From positions 1 through 39,228 of the forward strand of contig VGHA01000024.1 of assembly GCA_016868375.1 (NCBI GenBank): 39,228 nucleotides of DNA, given 5' to 3'. Below are positions 18,194-27,423 of this stretch, one piece after another (within the stretch, counting starts at the first letter, position 1; every line of letters starts with the position of its first letter). This stretch comes from Betaproteobacteria bacterium (GTDB lineage: Bacteria > Pseudomonadota > Gammaproteobacteria > Burkholderiales > Burkholderiaceae_E). The position numbers were made by a program, and so were the translations under genes. The notes beneath the pieces were generated by a model that searched no databases, was not told the origin of the DNA, and saw only the letters and a program-made list of their open reading frames with translations.

Positions 18194-21055
18194 TCAGCTG
18201 GCTTTACGACTACGTGAGCGCGTTTCGCCAAACGCCGCAGCGATCAGATCTTTCTGCTGAGCGTAGTGCTTGTCGTAGTAGCCCACCGCTGGCGAGGCCG
18301 AGGCCGGGCGACCTGCGTAGGTGAGCGTCTGGCCCTCGCGAAGCACTTCACCAAGGTGATGCTGGACGTAGAACCAGGCACCCTGATTTTGCGGCTCGTC
18401 CTGACACCACACGACCTGCGTGGCGGCGCTGAACTTGCGCATTTCGGACTCGAACGCCTTGTGCGGGAACGGATACAGCTGCTCGACCCGCAACAGCGCC
18501 ACGTCATCGAGCTTGCGCTCACGGCGCGCCGCCAGCAGGTCGTAGTAGACCTTGCCTGTGCAGACCACCACACGCTTGACCTTCTTGGCGTCGATCGACG
18601 AATCGGTTTCGCCGATCACGGTGCGGAACTCGCCCTTCGCCAGATCGTCGAGGCTGGACACTGCCTCTTTGTTTCGAAGCAGCGACTTGGGCGTAAACAG
18701 CACCAGGGGCTTGCGGAACATGCGAACCATCTGACGCCGCAACACATGGAAGATCTGAGCCGGCGTGGTGGGCTGGCACACCTGCATGTTGTGCTCGGCG
18801 CACATCTGCAGGAAGCGCTCGATGCGGGCCGAGGAGTGCTCTGGCCCCTGGCCTTCATAGCCATGCGGCAACATCATGGCGAGACCGCAGGCCCGCCCCC
18901 ACTTGGTTTCGCCTGAGGAAATGAACTGGTCGATGACCACCTGCGCGCCGTTCACAAAATCGCCGAACTGCGCTTCCCAGACGACCAGGGTATTCGGTTC
19001 GGCGGTGGCGTAGCCGTATTCGAACGCGAGCACCGCCTCCTCGGACAGGACCGAGTCAATAACGATGAACTGTCCCTGCTTGTCGCTGACGAATTGCAGC
19101 GGAATATAGGCTCCCTGATCCCATTTTTCACGCGCCTGGTCGTGCAGCACCGAATGCCGATGGGTGAAGGTGCCGCGTCCGGAGTCCTGGCCTGACAATC
19201 TGACCCCATAGCCCGCCGACACCAGCGACGCGAAGGCCAGATGCTCACCCATGCCCCAGTCAAGCGGCAAGTCGCCATTAGTCATGGCGCGCCGGTCCGA
19301 CACCACTTTTTCGACCAGCGGGTGAAGCTTGAATCCCGCAGGAATCGTGGTGATCCGCTCGCCGAGGCGCTTCAGCTCGGCCCGGGGTAGCGCGGTATCA
19401 GCGGAATCTGTCCATTTCCGATTGAGAAACGGCAGCCAGTCCACCGCAAACTTGCTTTTGAAGTTGGTGATGACCGGGTCAAAGGTGTTTTTACCTTCGT
19501 CCATCGCCGCGCGGAATTCGGCAACAAAGCGATCACCGTCCGGAGCGCTGATGACACCCTGCGCGGCCAGCTTATCCACATAAAGCTTTCGGGTGCCCGG
19601 GTGCAAGCCAATACGCTTGTACATCATCGGCTGCGTGACCGCTGGCGTGTCCTGCTCGTTATGGCCGAGCTTGCGGAAGCAGACGATATCGACCACGACG
19701 TCTTTGCGGAACTGCTGGCGGAAATCCAGGGCCAGCTGAGCGGCATACACCACCGCTTCAGGGTCATCGCCGTTGACATGCAGCACCGGCGCTTCGATCA
19801 GTTTCGCGACGTCGGTGCAATAGATGGTCGAGCGTGTATCGCGCGGATCAGAGGTGGTAAAGCCGATCTGGTTGTTGATGACGATGTGCACGGTGCCGCG
19901 CGTGCCGTAACCGCGTGTCTGCGCAAGGTTCAGGGTCTCCATGACCACGCCCTGCCCCGCAAATGCGGCGTCACCATGGACCAGGATGGGCAGCACCTGG
20001 TCACCATTGCGGTCACCGCGACGCACCATCCGCGCCTTGGACGAGCCCGCCACCACCGGGTTCACAATTTCGAGGTGCGACGGATTGAACGCCAGCGACA
20101 CGTGAACCGGGCCGCCCGGCGTCGATAGATCGCTGGAGAAACCGTTGTGATACTTGACGTCGCCCGACGGCAGGTCGTCCGCGTGCCGACCTTCGAACTG
20201 GGCAAACAGGTCGCCAGGCATTTTGCCAAGCACATTCACCAGAACGTTGAGACGACCACGATGGGCCATGCCGATGACGATTTCCTCGACGCCCGACTCG
20301 CCGGCCCGCTGGATCAGTTCGTCCATCGCCGCAATGAAGCTTTCGCCGCCTTCGAGCGAGAATCGCTTCTGGCCGACATACCGGGTATGCAGATACCGCT
20401 CGAGCCCCTCGGCTGCGGTGAGGCGTTCGAGGATGCGTTTTTTCTTGTCGGCTGAGAAATTTGCCTTCGCGCGGCTGGACTCAAGACGTTCCTGCATCCA
20501 GCGCGTCTGCGCGGGATCGGTCATGTGCATGAACTCGGCGCCGATCGAGCCGCAATACGTCTCGTGAAGTGCGCGCACGATTTCGCGCAAGGGCGCCGTG
20601 TCAAACCCAAAGTAGGTGTTGGCGGCCGAGTAGATGTTGGCGTGGTCACCTTCAGTGAAGTCGTAAAACGCCGGTTCGAGTTCGGGGATGGAGGGGCGCT
20701 CCTGGCGCTTGAGCGGATCAAGATCGGCCCAGCGATTGCCCAGGAACCGATAAGCGGCCACCAGCTGTTGAACGAACACCTGCTTGCGTGCCGAGGACGC
20801 ATCACCGCCCATGAGCCGCGGACGCAGGGTGCCTTCCCGCGAGCGCTCCGCGAAAGACTGCACGATGGGCGCATGCGCAATGTCGGGCGACTGGGCGCTG
20901 CCGTCGGCGGCAGGCACCATCTGCATGTTGTCGAAATACTGCCGCCAGGTGTCAGGCACCGAGCCGGGGTTCTTGAGGTAGCTCTCGTAGAGCTCCTCGA
21001 GGTAGGGCGCATTGGCGCCAAAAAGATAGGCGTTGGTCTGGAAGGCCTTCATCAT
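18194..21055 (-). CDS. odhA: 2-oxoglutarate dehydrogenase E1 component
   Basis: A thiamine-diphosphate enzyme that decarboxylates 2-oxoglutarate and passes the succinyl group to OdhB. The protein has 953 residues, close to the ~930-950 of relatives. The N-terminus ([20 protein letters not shown]) is the segment that binds E2. AHRGRLN (264-270) and GDAAFAGQG (361-369) contribute to cofactor binding, with NNQIGFTTS at 394-402. Two ATG codons are adjacent; a Shine-Dalgarno AAAGGTGA precedes them. It begins a run continuing through odhB, lpdA, zapE, ravA and viaA. A 206-base gap with a hairpin separates it from gltA, so it may have its own promoter, though none is convincing. Confidence 0.96.
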   Translation of the reverse strand: MMKAFQTNAYLFGANAPYLEELYESYLKNPGSVPDTWRQYFDNMQMVPAADGSAQSPDIAHAPIVQSFAERSREGTLRPRLMGGDASSARKQVFVQQLVAAYRFLGNRWADLDPLKRQERPSIPELEPAFYDFTEGDHANIYSAANTYFGFDTAPLREIVRALHETYCGSIGAEFMHMTDPAQTRWMQERLESSRAKANFSADKKKRILERLTAAEGLERYLHTRYVGQKRFSLEGGESFIAAMDELIQRAGESGVEEIVIGMAHRGRLNVLVNVLGKMPGDLFAQFEGRHADDLPSGDVKYHNGFSSDLSTPGGPVHVSLAFNPSHLEIVNPVVAGSSKARMVRRGDRNGDQVLPILVHGDAAFAGQGVVMETLNLAQTRGYGTRGTVHIVINNQIGFTTSDPRDTRSTIYCTDVAKLIEAPVLHVNGDDPEAVVYAAQLALDFRQQFRKDVVVDIVCFRKLGHNEQDTPAVTQPMMYKRIGLHPGTRKLYVDKLAAQGVISAPDGDRFVAEFRAAMDEGKNTFDPVITNFKSKFAVDWLPFLNRKWTDSADTALPRAELKRLGERITTIPAGFKLHPLVEKVVSDRRAMTNGDLPLDWGMGEHLAFASLVSAGYGVRLSGQDSGRGTFTHRHSVLHDQAREKWDQGAYIPLQFVSDKQGQFIVIDSVLSEEAVLAFEYGYATAEPNTLVVWEAQFGDFVNGAQVVIDQFISSGETKWGRACGLAMMLPHGYEGQGPEHSSARIERFLQMCAEHNMQVCQPTTPAQIFHVLRRQMVRMFRKPLVLFTPKSLLRNKEAVSSLDDLAKGEFRTVIGETDSSIDAKKVKRVVVCTGKVYYDLLAARRERKLDDVALLRVEQLYPFPHKAFESEMRKFSAATQVVWCQDEPQNQGAWFYVQHHLGEVLREGQTLTYAGRPASASPAVGYYDKHYAQQKDLIAAAFGETRSRSRKAS

Positions 21056-21075
21056 CGCGCGTCACCTTTCTTATG

Positions 21076-21090
21076 AACGAGCTTCTCGTT
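21076..21090 (-). other. Small inverted repeat before the odhA ribosome-binding site
   Basis: AACGAG and CTCGTT form a 6-bp stem with a 3-base loop. It ends six bases before the AAAGGTGA ribosome-binding site of odhA. It could modulate leader folding; this is a weak structural observation only. Confidence 0.25.
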
Positions 21091-21219
21091 TAAGAGGCCC
21101 GATGCCAGCCGAGAGAGACTGACACCGGCGGCTCGATTCCGGCTTCCGGAGTATCGAACCGTGACTTGATCGCGGGCCCGCTAAGAACGAAACTCGCGCA
21201 AGATTCAAAATGTTACACC

Positions 21220-21250
21220 GCGATCGGGCGGGCGTGCACCCCCCGATCGC
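21220..21250 (-). terminator. Stem-loop after gltA, terminator-like
   Basis: A perfect 9-bp GC-rich stem (GCGATCGGG / CCCGATCGC) with a 13-base loop begins 11 bases after the gltA stop. The minus strand continues GGTGTAACATTTTG, so the U tract is displaced and short. It probably ends or processes the sdh-gltA transcript before odhA, but a clean intrinsic terminator is not proven. Confidence 0.5.
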
Positions 21251-21261
21251 CTGCCGGTGCG

Positions 21262-22554
21262 TTAACGGATATCGCGGCGCACCGAGCCGTTGTAGAGCTG
21301 GCGCGGACGGCCAATTTTCTGGTCGGGGTCACTGATCATTTCAGCCCACTGGGCAATCCAGCCCACCGTGCGGGCCAGCGCGAAAATGCAGGTGAACATG
21401 TCAGTGGGAATGCCGAGCGCACGCTGAACGATGCCCGAGTAGTAGTCAACGTTCGGATAGAGCTTGCGCTGAACGAAATAATCATCTTCCAGCGCGATCT
21501 GCTCGAGCTTCATCGCGATCTTGAGAAGCGGATCGTTCTCAAGCCCAAGCTCCTCCAACACTTCGTAGCAGGTTTCGCGCATCAGCTTGGCACGGGGGTC
21601 GTAGTTTTTGTAGACGCGGTGACCAAAGCCCATCAGCTTCACGTTCGACGACTTGTCTTTGACCTGCCGAATGAACTCGCCGATCTTCTCAACGCCACCC
21701 GCGCGCTGCAGTTCATCGAGCATGACCAGGCACGCCTCGTTGGCGCCGCCGTGCGCAGGGCCCCAAAGCGTGGCAATGCCAGCCGCGATACAGGCAAACG
21801 GGTTGGCCCCCGACGAACCCGCCAGCCGCACCGTGGAGGTTGACGCATTCTGCTCGTGATCGGCATGCAGAATGAGAATGCGATCAAGCGCCTTCACCAG
21901 CACCGGGTTCGGTGTGTATTCCTCACAGGGTGTTCCGAACATCATCCGCATGAAGTTAGCCGTGTAGCTCAGGTCATTCTTCGGATACATGAACGGCTGG
22001 CCAATGGAGTATTTGTAGGCCATGGCCACCAGCGTCGGCATCTTCGCGACCAGGCGGATCGACGAAATCATCCGGTGCTCAGAGTTCGAGATGTCGAGTG
22101 AGTCGTGATAGAACGCGGACAGCGCGCCCACGCATCCCACCAGCACCGCCATCGGATGCGCATCGCGCCGGAAGCCCTGGAAAAATCGTGTCATCTGCTC
22201 ATGCACCATGGTGTGGTGCATGACCGTCCAGTTGAAATCCTTGCTCTGCTTGGCGTCGGGAAGGTCGCCGTTCAGCAGCAGGTAGCAGGTATCAAGGTAA
22301 TCGCACTTCTCGGCAATCTGCTCGATGGGATAGCCGCGATACAGGAGTTCACCCTTGTCGCCATCGATATAGGTGATTTTGGATTCGCAGGCCGCCGTGG
22401 ACAGGAAGCCCGGGTCAAAGGTGAACTTTCCAGTGGCCCCGTAAAGCTTTCTGATGTCAATGACATCGGGTCCTGTGGCACCCGAATGGACCGGAAATTC
22501 GATCGACGGCGTGCCGTCGCTGAACGAGAGAGTCGCTTTCTTGGTTGTGGTCAT
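21262..22554 (-). CDS. gltA: Citrate synthase GltA (hexameric type)
   Basis: Condenses acetyl-CoA and oxaloacetate to citrate. The 430-residue protein is of the Gram-negative type II form. It has the extra N-terminal beta domain (to ~residue 60), then the catalytic set His268 in GPAHGGANE, His312 in [13 protein letters not shown] and Asp370 in PNVDYYSG. A Shine-Dalgarno AAGGA lies 8 bases before the ATG. It is the last gene of the sdhCDAB-sdhE-gltA series, 60 bases after sdhE. A paralogue of methylcitrate synthase type (prpC) lies at 29399; the two differ clearly in length and N-terminal domain. Confidence 0.97.
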   Translation of the reverse strand: MTTTKKATLSFSDGTPSIEFPVHSGATGPDVIDIRKLYGATGKFTFDPGFLSTAACESKITYIDGDKGELLYRGYPIEQIAEKCDYLDTCYLLLNGDLPDAKQSKDFNWTVMHHTMVHEQMTRFFQGFRRDAHPMAVLVGCVGALSAFYHDSLDISNSEHRMISSIRLVAKMPTLVAMAYKYSIGQPFMYPKNDLSYTANFMRMMFGTPCEEYTPNPVLVKALDRILILHADHEQNASTSTVRLAGSSGANPFACIAAGIATLWGPAHGGANEACLVMLDELQRAGGVEKIGEFIRQVKDKSSNVKLMGFGHRVYKNYDPRAKLMRETCYEVLEELGLENDPLLKIAMKLEQIALEDDYFVQRKLYPNVDYYSGIVQRALGIPTDMFTCIFALARTVGWIAQWAEMISDPDQKIGRPRQLYNGSVRRDIR

Positions 22555-22614
22555 AGTCGAAATCCTTTGCGTTCATCGGCAACCCGGACCTGCAGGCCGA
22601 GATCGGGCCGTATG

Positions 22615-22902
22615 CTAACAGCGCCTGAGCATTTCCAGCACCCGCTGCGTCTCGCTCCCGCCCTTCAGTGAAGCGCCGTCAGACCGTTCGAGCAGCAGAT
22701 CGAGTAACTCGTTGTCAGGCAAATCGAGCAGCTGATCGAGCCCGACGACCATTGCCTCATCCAGCTGGTCGCCGTGGCGCGCGAAAAATCGCTCAAGAAC
22801 GAGGTCGTTCTCGAGCAGCCCGCGACGGGCGCGCCAGCGCAACCTGCGCAGACGTGCATCATCGATCGAGCCGCGCTGATCAACCCCGGTGATTGGTTCC
22901 AT
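22615..22902 (-). CDS. sdhE: Succinate dehydrogenase flavinylation factor SdhE
   Basis: A 95-residue member of the Sdh5/SdhE family. It promotes covalent attachment of FAD to SdhA. The conserved RGLLE motif is at 27-31 (the glycine contacts the flavoprotein), preceded by RLRRLRWRARR and followed by LENDLVLERFF. It sits between sdhB (21 bases upstream) and gltA, so it is made together with its target complex. The N-terminus is about ten residues longer than E. coli SdhE; an alternative internal start is not obvious. Confidence 0.93.
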   Translation of the reverse strand: MEPITGVDQRGSIDDARLRRLRWRARRGLLENDLVLERFFARHGDQLDEAMVVGLDQLLDLPDNELLDLLLERSDGASLKGGSETQRVLEMLRRC

Positions 22903-22923
22903 GATGGCTTGTTGGCCAGGGGG

Positions 22924-23682
22924 TCAGACCGCGCGCCGAACCATCAACTCCTTGATCTTGCCGATCGCCCGGGTGGGATTGAGCCCCTTCGGACAGACGT
23001 CGACGCAGTTCATGATGGTGTGGCACCGGAACAGACGGTACGGGTCTTCAAGATTATCGAGCCGCTCGCTGGTCGCCTGGTCGCGGCTGTCGGCGATGAA
23101 GCGATAGGCCTGCAACAGCCCTGCGGGACCCACGAACTTGTCGGGGTTCCACCAGAACGACGGGCAGGAGGTGGAACAGCAGGCGCACAGGATGCACTCG
23201 TAAAGGCCGTCCAGTTCTTCGCGCTCGGCCGGCGACTGCAGACGCTCTTTCTCGGGCGGCGGCGTGTCGTTGATCAGAAACGGGCTGACCGAGTGATACT
23301 GCTTGAAGAACTGTGTCATGTCGACGATCAGGTCGCGGATGACTGGCAGGCCCGGCAGCGGCTTGAGAACGATCGGCTCTTTCAGGTCGCGCAGGTTGGT
23401 GATGCACGCGAGCCCGTTCTTGCCGTTGATGTTCATCGCGTCCGAACCGCATACCCCTTCGCGGCACGAGCGCCGGAAGGACAGCGAATCATCGACATCG
23501 GTTTTGATGCGCATCAGCGCGTCGAGCAACATCTTGTCAGTGGGCAGCAGCTCCACCTCGATGTTTTGCATGCGCGGCTTGTCGTCGCGGTCGGGGTCAT
23601 AGCGATAAATTGAAAACCGAACGACACGCTTTCCCTGTGCCGCAGCGGCCAGGCTTTGGGGACTTTCTACAACTGCGTTCAT
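22924..23682 (-). CDS. sdhB: Succinate dehydrogenase iron-sulfur subunit
   Basis: Carries electrons from the flavin to quinone through three clusters. The 252-residue protein has the [2Fe-2S] set Cys73, Cys78, Asp81 and Cys93 (Asp as third ligand, as in E. coli). The cysteines of the [4Fe-4S] and [3Fe-4S] clusters are Cys163, Cys166, Cys169 and Cys173, then Cys220, Cys226 and Cys230. The first ~17 residues are an extra Ala-rich leader compared with E. coli. It lies 43 bases downstream of sdhA. Confidence 0.97.
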   Translation of the reverse strand: MNAVVESPQSLAAAAQGKRVVRFSIYRYDPDRDDKPRMQNIEVELLPTDKMLLDALMRIKTDVDDSLSFRRSCREGVCGSDAMNINGKNGLACITNLRDLKEPIVLKPLPGLPVIRDLIVDMTQFFKQYHSVSPFLINDTPPPEKERLQSPAEREELDGLYECILCACCSTSCPSFWWNPDKFVGPAGLLQAYRFIADSRDQATSERLDNLEDPYRLFRCHTIMNCVDVCPKGLNPTRAIGKIKELMVRRAV

Positions 23683-23725
23683 GGCTGCTCCGCAAATTCC
23701 GTTAAGAGGCGTAATCGTTGCCGGG

Positions 23726-25516
23726 TTAGAACGTACGCGCCTTGGGCTTGAAAGTTTCCACCGTAAATGGCTTCATGTTCACCGGCTTGTACTCCAGCCG
23801 ATCGCCTTCCGAGAACCACAGTGAATGCTTGATCCAGTTCGCGTCATCACGCACGGGGAAATCACGATGGGCGTGCGCGCCACGACTTTCCTTGCGCGCG
23901 TCCGCAGACACGATGGTGGCCTTGGCCGTTTCAATGAGGTTGTCGACTTCGAGCGCTTCAACCCGCGCGGTGTTGAATACCTTCGACTTGTCCTTAATGT
24001 GAATGCGGCCCACCCGCTCGCCAATTTCGTTGATTTTGCTGACACCCTCAGCGAGCAGATCCGAAGTACGAAACACGCCGCAGTGCGCCTGCATCGTCTT
24101 GCGGATGTCGTTGGCAACGTCCTGCGCGTTCTCGCCCGAACTCGAGCCCTGGAGGCGAGCCAGCCTGGCCAGGGTGGCGTCGCCGCCGTCTGCCGGCAAC
24201 GGCTTGTGCTCGGAGGCACGGCGGTTCTCACTGACGATGTGATTGCCCGCAGCCCGCCCAAACACCACCAGATCAAGCAGCGAGTTGGTACCCAGGCGAT
24301 TGGCACCGTGCACTGATACACAGGCGCACTCGCCGATCGCGTAAAGCCCGTTGACAATCGAGTTGGGATTGCCGTTCTTGGGCACCACCACCTGACCATG
24401 GATGTTGGTGGGAATGCCACCCATCTGGTAGTGAATGGTGGGCACCACCGGGATCGGATCGCGAATCGGGTCGACGTTGGCGAACTTGATGGCGATCTCG
24501 CGAATGGACGGCAGCCGCTTCATGATCGTATCGGCGCCCAGGTGGTCGAGCTTCAACAGAACATGATCGCCGTCGGGGCCGCAACCACGGCCTTCCTTGA
24601 TCTCCTGGTCCATTGAGCGCGACACGAAGTCGCGTGGCGCAAGGTCTTTCAGTGTGGGCGCGTAACGCTCCATGAAGCGCTCACCGTGCTTGTTCAGCAA
24701 AATGCCACCCTCGCCGCGCACCCCCTCGGTGATCAGCACCCCGGCACCGGCCACGCCGGTGGGATGGAACTGCCAGAACTCCATGTCTTCCAGGGGAATA
24801 CCGGCGCGAGCCGCGATACCCATGCCATCACCGGTATTGATGAAGGCATTGGTTGACGCAGCCCAGATACGTCCCGCACCGCCAGTGGCGAACACGGTGG
24901 TCTTTGACTCGAAAATCATGACCTCGCCGGTTTCCATTTCGAGCGCCACAACGCCTACGCAGTCACCTTCCGCATCGCGGATGATGTCTAGCGCCATCCA
25001 CTCCACGAAAAACTGCGTGCGCGCCTGCACGTTGCGCTGATAGAGGGTGTGAAGGAGTGCGTGACCCGTGCGATCAGCCGCCGCGCACGCGCGCTGAACG
25101 GGCTTCTCACCAAAGTTGGCGGTGTGACCCCCAAACGGCCGCTGGTAGATCGTCCCATCGGGGTTGCGGTCAAAGGGCATGCCAAAGTGCTCGAGCTCAT
25201 ACACAACCTTGGGCGCCTCGCGGCACATGAACTCGATTGCGTCCTGGTCACCCAGGTAATCCGACCCCTTGACGGTGTCGAACATGTGCCAGTACCAGTT
25301 GTCTTCGCTCATGTTGCCCAGCGATGCGCCAATGCCACCCTGCGCAGCGACCGTGTGCGAGCGCGTGGGAAATACCTTGGTGAGCACCGCCACGCTCCAG
25401 CCCGCCTGAGCGAGTTGCAGCGAACAGCGCATGCCGGCGCCACCTGCGCCTATGATGACCGCATCAAACTTGCGACGCGGCAGATTGTTGGACAAATGGT
25501 TAAGGACGTCGGCCAT
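23726..25516 (-). CDS. sdhA: Succinate dehydrogenase flavoprotein subunit
   Basis: Oxidises succinate to fumarate. The 596-residue protein has the dinucleotide-binding GAGGAG (23-28) and SHTVAAQGG with His54 as the site of covalent FAD. A central catalytic region follows with the conserved HPTGVAGAGVLITEG stretch and RGEGG. The C-terminus carries the HSLWFSE segment typical of proteobacterial SdhA. Spacing of one base to sdhD and the SdhE gene downstream fit an intact complex II operon. Fumarate reductase is unlikely because two separate membrane anchors of Sdh type are encoded next to it. Confidence 0.97.
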   Translation of the reverse strand: MADVLNHLSNNLPRRKFDAVIIGAGGAGMRCSLQLAQAGWSVAVLTKVFPTRSHTVAAQGGIGASLGNMSEDNWYWHMFDTVKGSDYLGDQDAIEFMCREAPKVVYELEHFGMPFDRNPDGTIYQRPFGGHTANFGEKPVQRACAAADRTGHALLHTLYQRNVQARTQFFVEWMALDIIRDAEGDCVGVVALEMETGEVMIFESKTTVFATGGAGRIWAASTNAFINTGDGMGIAARAGIPLEDMEFWQFHPTGVAGAGVLITEGVRGEGGILLNKHGERFMERYAPTLKDLAPRDFVSRSMDQEIKEGRGCGPDGDHVLLKLDHLGADTIMKRLPSIREIAIKFANVDPIRDPIPVVPTIHYQMGGIPTNIHGQVVVPKNGNPNSIVNGLYAIGECACVSVHGANRLGTNSLLDLVVFGRAAGNHIVSENRRASEHKPLPADGGDATLARLARLQGSSSGENAQDVANDIRKTMQAHCGVFRTSDLLAEGVSKINEIGERVGRIHIKDKSKVFNTARVEALEVDNLIETAKATIVSADARKESRGAHAHRDFPVRDDANWIKHSLWFSEGDRLEYKPVNMKPFTVETFKPKARTF

Positions 25517-25517
25517 C

Positions 25518-25868
25518 TCAGATGCTCCAGAGGATGTTGGCAGCCCAGATCACATAGGCAAACAGAACGACAATGGTGACCACCTGCAGTGTCAGTCTGA
25601 CTGCGGTGGGCTTGATGTAATCCATGTAGATGTCACGCACGCCGATCCAGGCGTGCCAGGCGAGCGCCACAAAGGCCAGGACCGTCAACACCTTGATGAA
25701 CGGGCCGGCAAACAGCGCCTTCCAGCTGGCCTGTGCAAGAGGCGGACCGAACAGAATCGCGAGCCCCAGCACGACGGTGTAAACAGCCAGCACGACCGCA
25801 GTGATGCGCTGTACCAGCCAATCCTTGAGGCCGTAGTGCGCCCCGACAACGATTCGCTTGGTTGTCAT
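25518..25868 (-). CDS. sdhD: Succinate dehydrogenase membrane anchor SdhD
   Basis: A 116-residue inner-membrane protein with three hydrophobic helices (about 19-41, 55-77 and 92-113). His72 in AWHAWIGVRD is the expected haem b ligand. RDIYMDY at 79-84 is the quinone-site motif of SdhD. The frame is open 36 codons further upstream into sdhC, but that part is polar, lacks similarity and would overlap sdhC. The ATG at 25868, one base after the sdhC stop, is used. Confidence 0.94.
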   Translation of the reverse strand: MTTKRIVVGAHYGLKDWLVQRITAVVLAVYTVVLGLAILFGPPLAQASWKALFAGPFIKVLTVLAFVALAWHAWIGVRDIYMDYIKPTAVRLTLQVVTIVVLFAYVIWAANILWSI

Positions 25869-25869
25869 G

Positions 25870-26298
25870 TCAGAAAGCTCCGAACAGCTTGAGCGCGAAG
25901 ACAAGCGTGAGCGACAGGCTGACGGCGAGAACAGCCAGGGACGACGTGCGCGCCTGGTCTTTTTCGGTGCCGACATGCAGATCGAGCAGCAGGTACCGGA
26001 TGCCCGCGCAGAAGTGGTGCAGATAGCCCCAGATCAGGCCCAGAAAAACCAGCTTGATGAACGGGTTGCCCGCGAGTGCACGGAACTTCGCAAACGCCGC
26101 GTCGTTGCCAAGACTGATCTGCAGGCAATACAGGACAAAGGGCAGCCCGACCAGAAACAGCAGCGCGCCGCTGACGCGGTGAAGGATCGAGATGATCCCC
26201 GCGGGCGGCAGTCGGTACTGCAGGATTTGCCCGACATCGATGTTACGAAAACGCGGACGCGCGCCAGCAGCGCCCGCTCCTCTGGCATTTTCAGTCAT
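25870..26298 (-). CDS. sdhC: Succinate dehydrogenase cytochrome b556 subunit SdhC
   Basis: A 142-residue membrane anchor of complex II. After a polar N-terminus it has SILHRVSG at 37-44 (quinone-site Ser and Arg), and three hydrophobic helices (about 42-62, 79-102 and 120-139). His95 in YLHHFCAGIR is the probable haem ligand. It is the first gene of sdhCDAB-sdhE-gltA. The 101 bases between it and the GntR gene must contain its promoter; I found only weak matches there. GGGGGT lies about 8 bases before the ATG. Confidence 0.93.
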   Translation of the reverse strand: MTENARGAGAAGARPRFRNIDVGQILQYRLPPAGIISILHRVSGALLFLVGLPFVLYCLQISLGNDAAFAKFRALAGNPFIKLVFLGLIWGYLHHFCAGIRYLLLDLHVGTEKDQARTSSLAVLAVSLSLTLVFALKLFGAF

Positions 26299-26399
26299 TA
26301 TTGTTTACCCCCGGTGCAAAACCCACATATTGTTACCCAAACCGAACCGGCTCACCAATCTGTCACAAATCGAGACTGCATCTAGCCCATCCCTGCCGG

Positions 26400-27233
26400 T
26401 TATCCAAGCTCGTTGTAGTAGTGGTGTCGTTCGGTCAGACACCATCCTCGACGGAACTCAACCGGCGCCTCGTCATACGTCTTTGAGACACGGTCAACCC
26501 GAAGCAGCGGCGTACCGGACTTCACATGAAGCACAGCCGCCACCCCCGCTGGCGCGGCCACCGCCTTGATCCGCTCTTCGGCGCGAATCATTCGCACCCC
26601 GAATTCAGCCTCGAGCAGCGCGTACAGTGGACCGCTGTAATTGGCCAGCCGCTCGGCCGTCAACCCCCGGAATCGGGCGCCCGGCAGCCAGATTTCATCG
26701 AGCACGGTGGGCTTGCCCTCAAGATCGAGCACCCGGTGCACCTGCACCAGCGGCTCGCCCGCCCGCAACTGAAGCACCCGGGCAATCTCGGCCGGCCCTC
26801 TCATCCGACGACATTCGATGACCTGGCTGCGCAACACCTGCCCCTGCACCGAGCGCTCGCCAGGCATGGAGGCACTGGGTTCGCCCGACAGTTCGGTCTG
26901 CGGAAGGTCATCAGGGCGAAGACGCAGAAATCGAAACTGCGTACGAACTTCCAGGTGAGACGCGACAAACGTGCCGCGCCCCTGCCTGCGCACCAGAAGA
27001 TTGTTGGCCGCGAGCTCATCGATGGCCTTGCGCACCGTGCCCTGGCTGACGCGGTAACGCGCCGCCAGCTCAGTTTCGCTTGGAATCGGTTCACCCGGTT
27101 TCCACTCGCCCGCCTGCAATCGCTTGGTCAGCAGGGTCTTGATCTGACGATAAAGCGGCGCGAAACGCGGCGTTACCTGATCATCGGCCGCCGCAGGCAG
27201 ATCCTCGAGCTCAATGGAAGGAGACGTTGCCAT
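26400..27233 (-). CDS. GntR-family (HutC subfamily) transcriptional regulator
   Basis: A 277-residue DNA-binding protein. Residues about 24-90 form the winged helix-turn-helix (PLYRQIKTLL, IPSETELAARYRVSQGTVRKAIDEL, RRQGRGTFV). Residues ~110-270 form a UTRA ligand-binding domain, which defines the HutC subfamily. A GTG 14 codons upstream is possible, but the ATG at 27233 is preferred. It lies between sdhC (same strand, 101 bases downstream) and divergent mdh, so its targets are probably these tricarboxylic-acid-cycle genes and itself. I recall GntR regulators of sdh genes (called SdhR in some reconstructions) in this group, but the ligand is not known to me. A palindrome fitting a dimeric site lies 45 bases upstream. 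Confidence 0.88.
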   Translation of the reverse strand: MATSPSIELEDLPAAADDQVTPRFAPLYRQIKTLLTKRLQAGEWKPGEPIPSETELAARYRVSQGTVRKAIDELAANNLLVRRQGRGTFVASHLEVRTQFRFLRLRPDDLPQTELSGEPSASMPGERSVQGQVLRSQVIECRRMRGPAEIARVLQLRAGEPLVQVHRVLDLEGKPTVLDEIWLPGARFRGLTAERLANYSGPLYALLEAEFGVRMIRAEERIKAVAAPAGVAAVLHVKSGTPLLRVDRVSKTYDEAPVEFRRGWCLTERHHYYNELG

Positions 27234-27277
27234 CGTCGGGATTTCAGCACACCTCGCCCCCTCGAGTCCAGTCACTA

Positions 27278-27295
27278 ATGTCTTGTATAAGACAT
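27278..27295. promoter_or_regulatory. Probable GntR operator palindrome
   Basis: ATGTCTTgtatAAGACAT is a perfect 7-bp inverted repeat around a 4-base centre, rich in AT within a GC-rich region. Its form fits HutC-type operators, where GT and AC half sites flank TA. It lies just upstream of the mdh -35 box and would overlap the likely promoter of the divergent regulator gene. I found no second copy before sdhC, gltA, odhA or acnA. Confidence 0.7.
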
Positions 27296-27304
27296 AACAC
27301 CAGA

Positions 27305-27333
27305 TTGACAGTGCGCCAGCCCGGGCCTACACT
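27305..27333 (+). promoter_or_regulatory. Sigma70 promoter for mdh-prpB-prpC-acnA
   Basis: TTGACA (27305-27310, full consensus) and TACACT (27328-27333, four matches) are 17 bases apart. The transcript would start near 27340, giving a leader of about 84 bases. This is the best promoter in the window, and the palindrome at 27278-27295 is centred near -54 relative to its start. Confidence 0.75.
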
Positions 27334-27423
27334 AACCGTAGCGTTCCAGCCAGCCGCCGGCGGGCGCCCTCGCGCCGCCCCGGCCCAGACTTCCAACCGA
27401 ACCGGACTCGAGAGGCTTTCCCC

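Noticed and set aside
18100..18231. 44-codon upstream extension of odhB
   Set aside because: The internal ATG has a good Shine-Dalgarno sequence and begins the lipoyl domain; the extension runs into the 3' end of odhA.
22555..22614. Possible separate gltA promoter after sdhE
   Set aside because: The 60-base gap shows a ribosome-binding site but no convincing -35/-10 pair.
25869..25976. 36-codon upstream extension of sdhD
   Set aside because: It lies inside sdhC in another frame and is polar and Ser/Arg-rich, unlike a membrane anchor.
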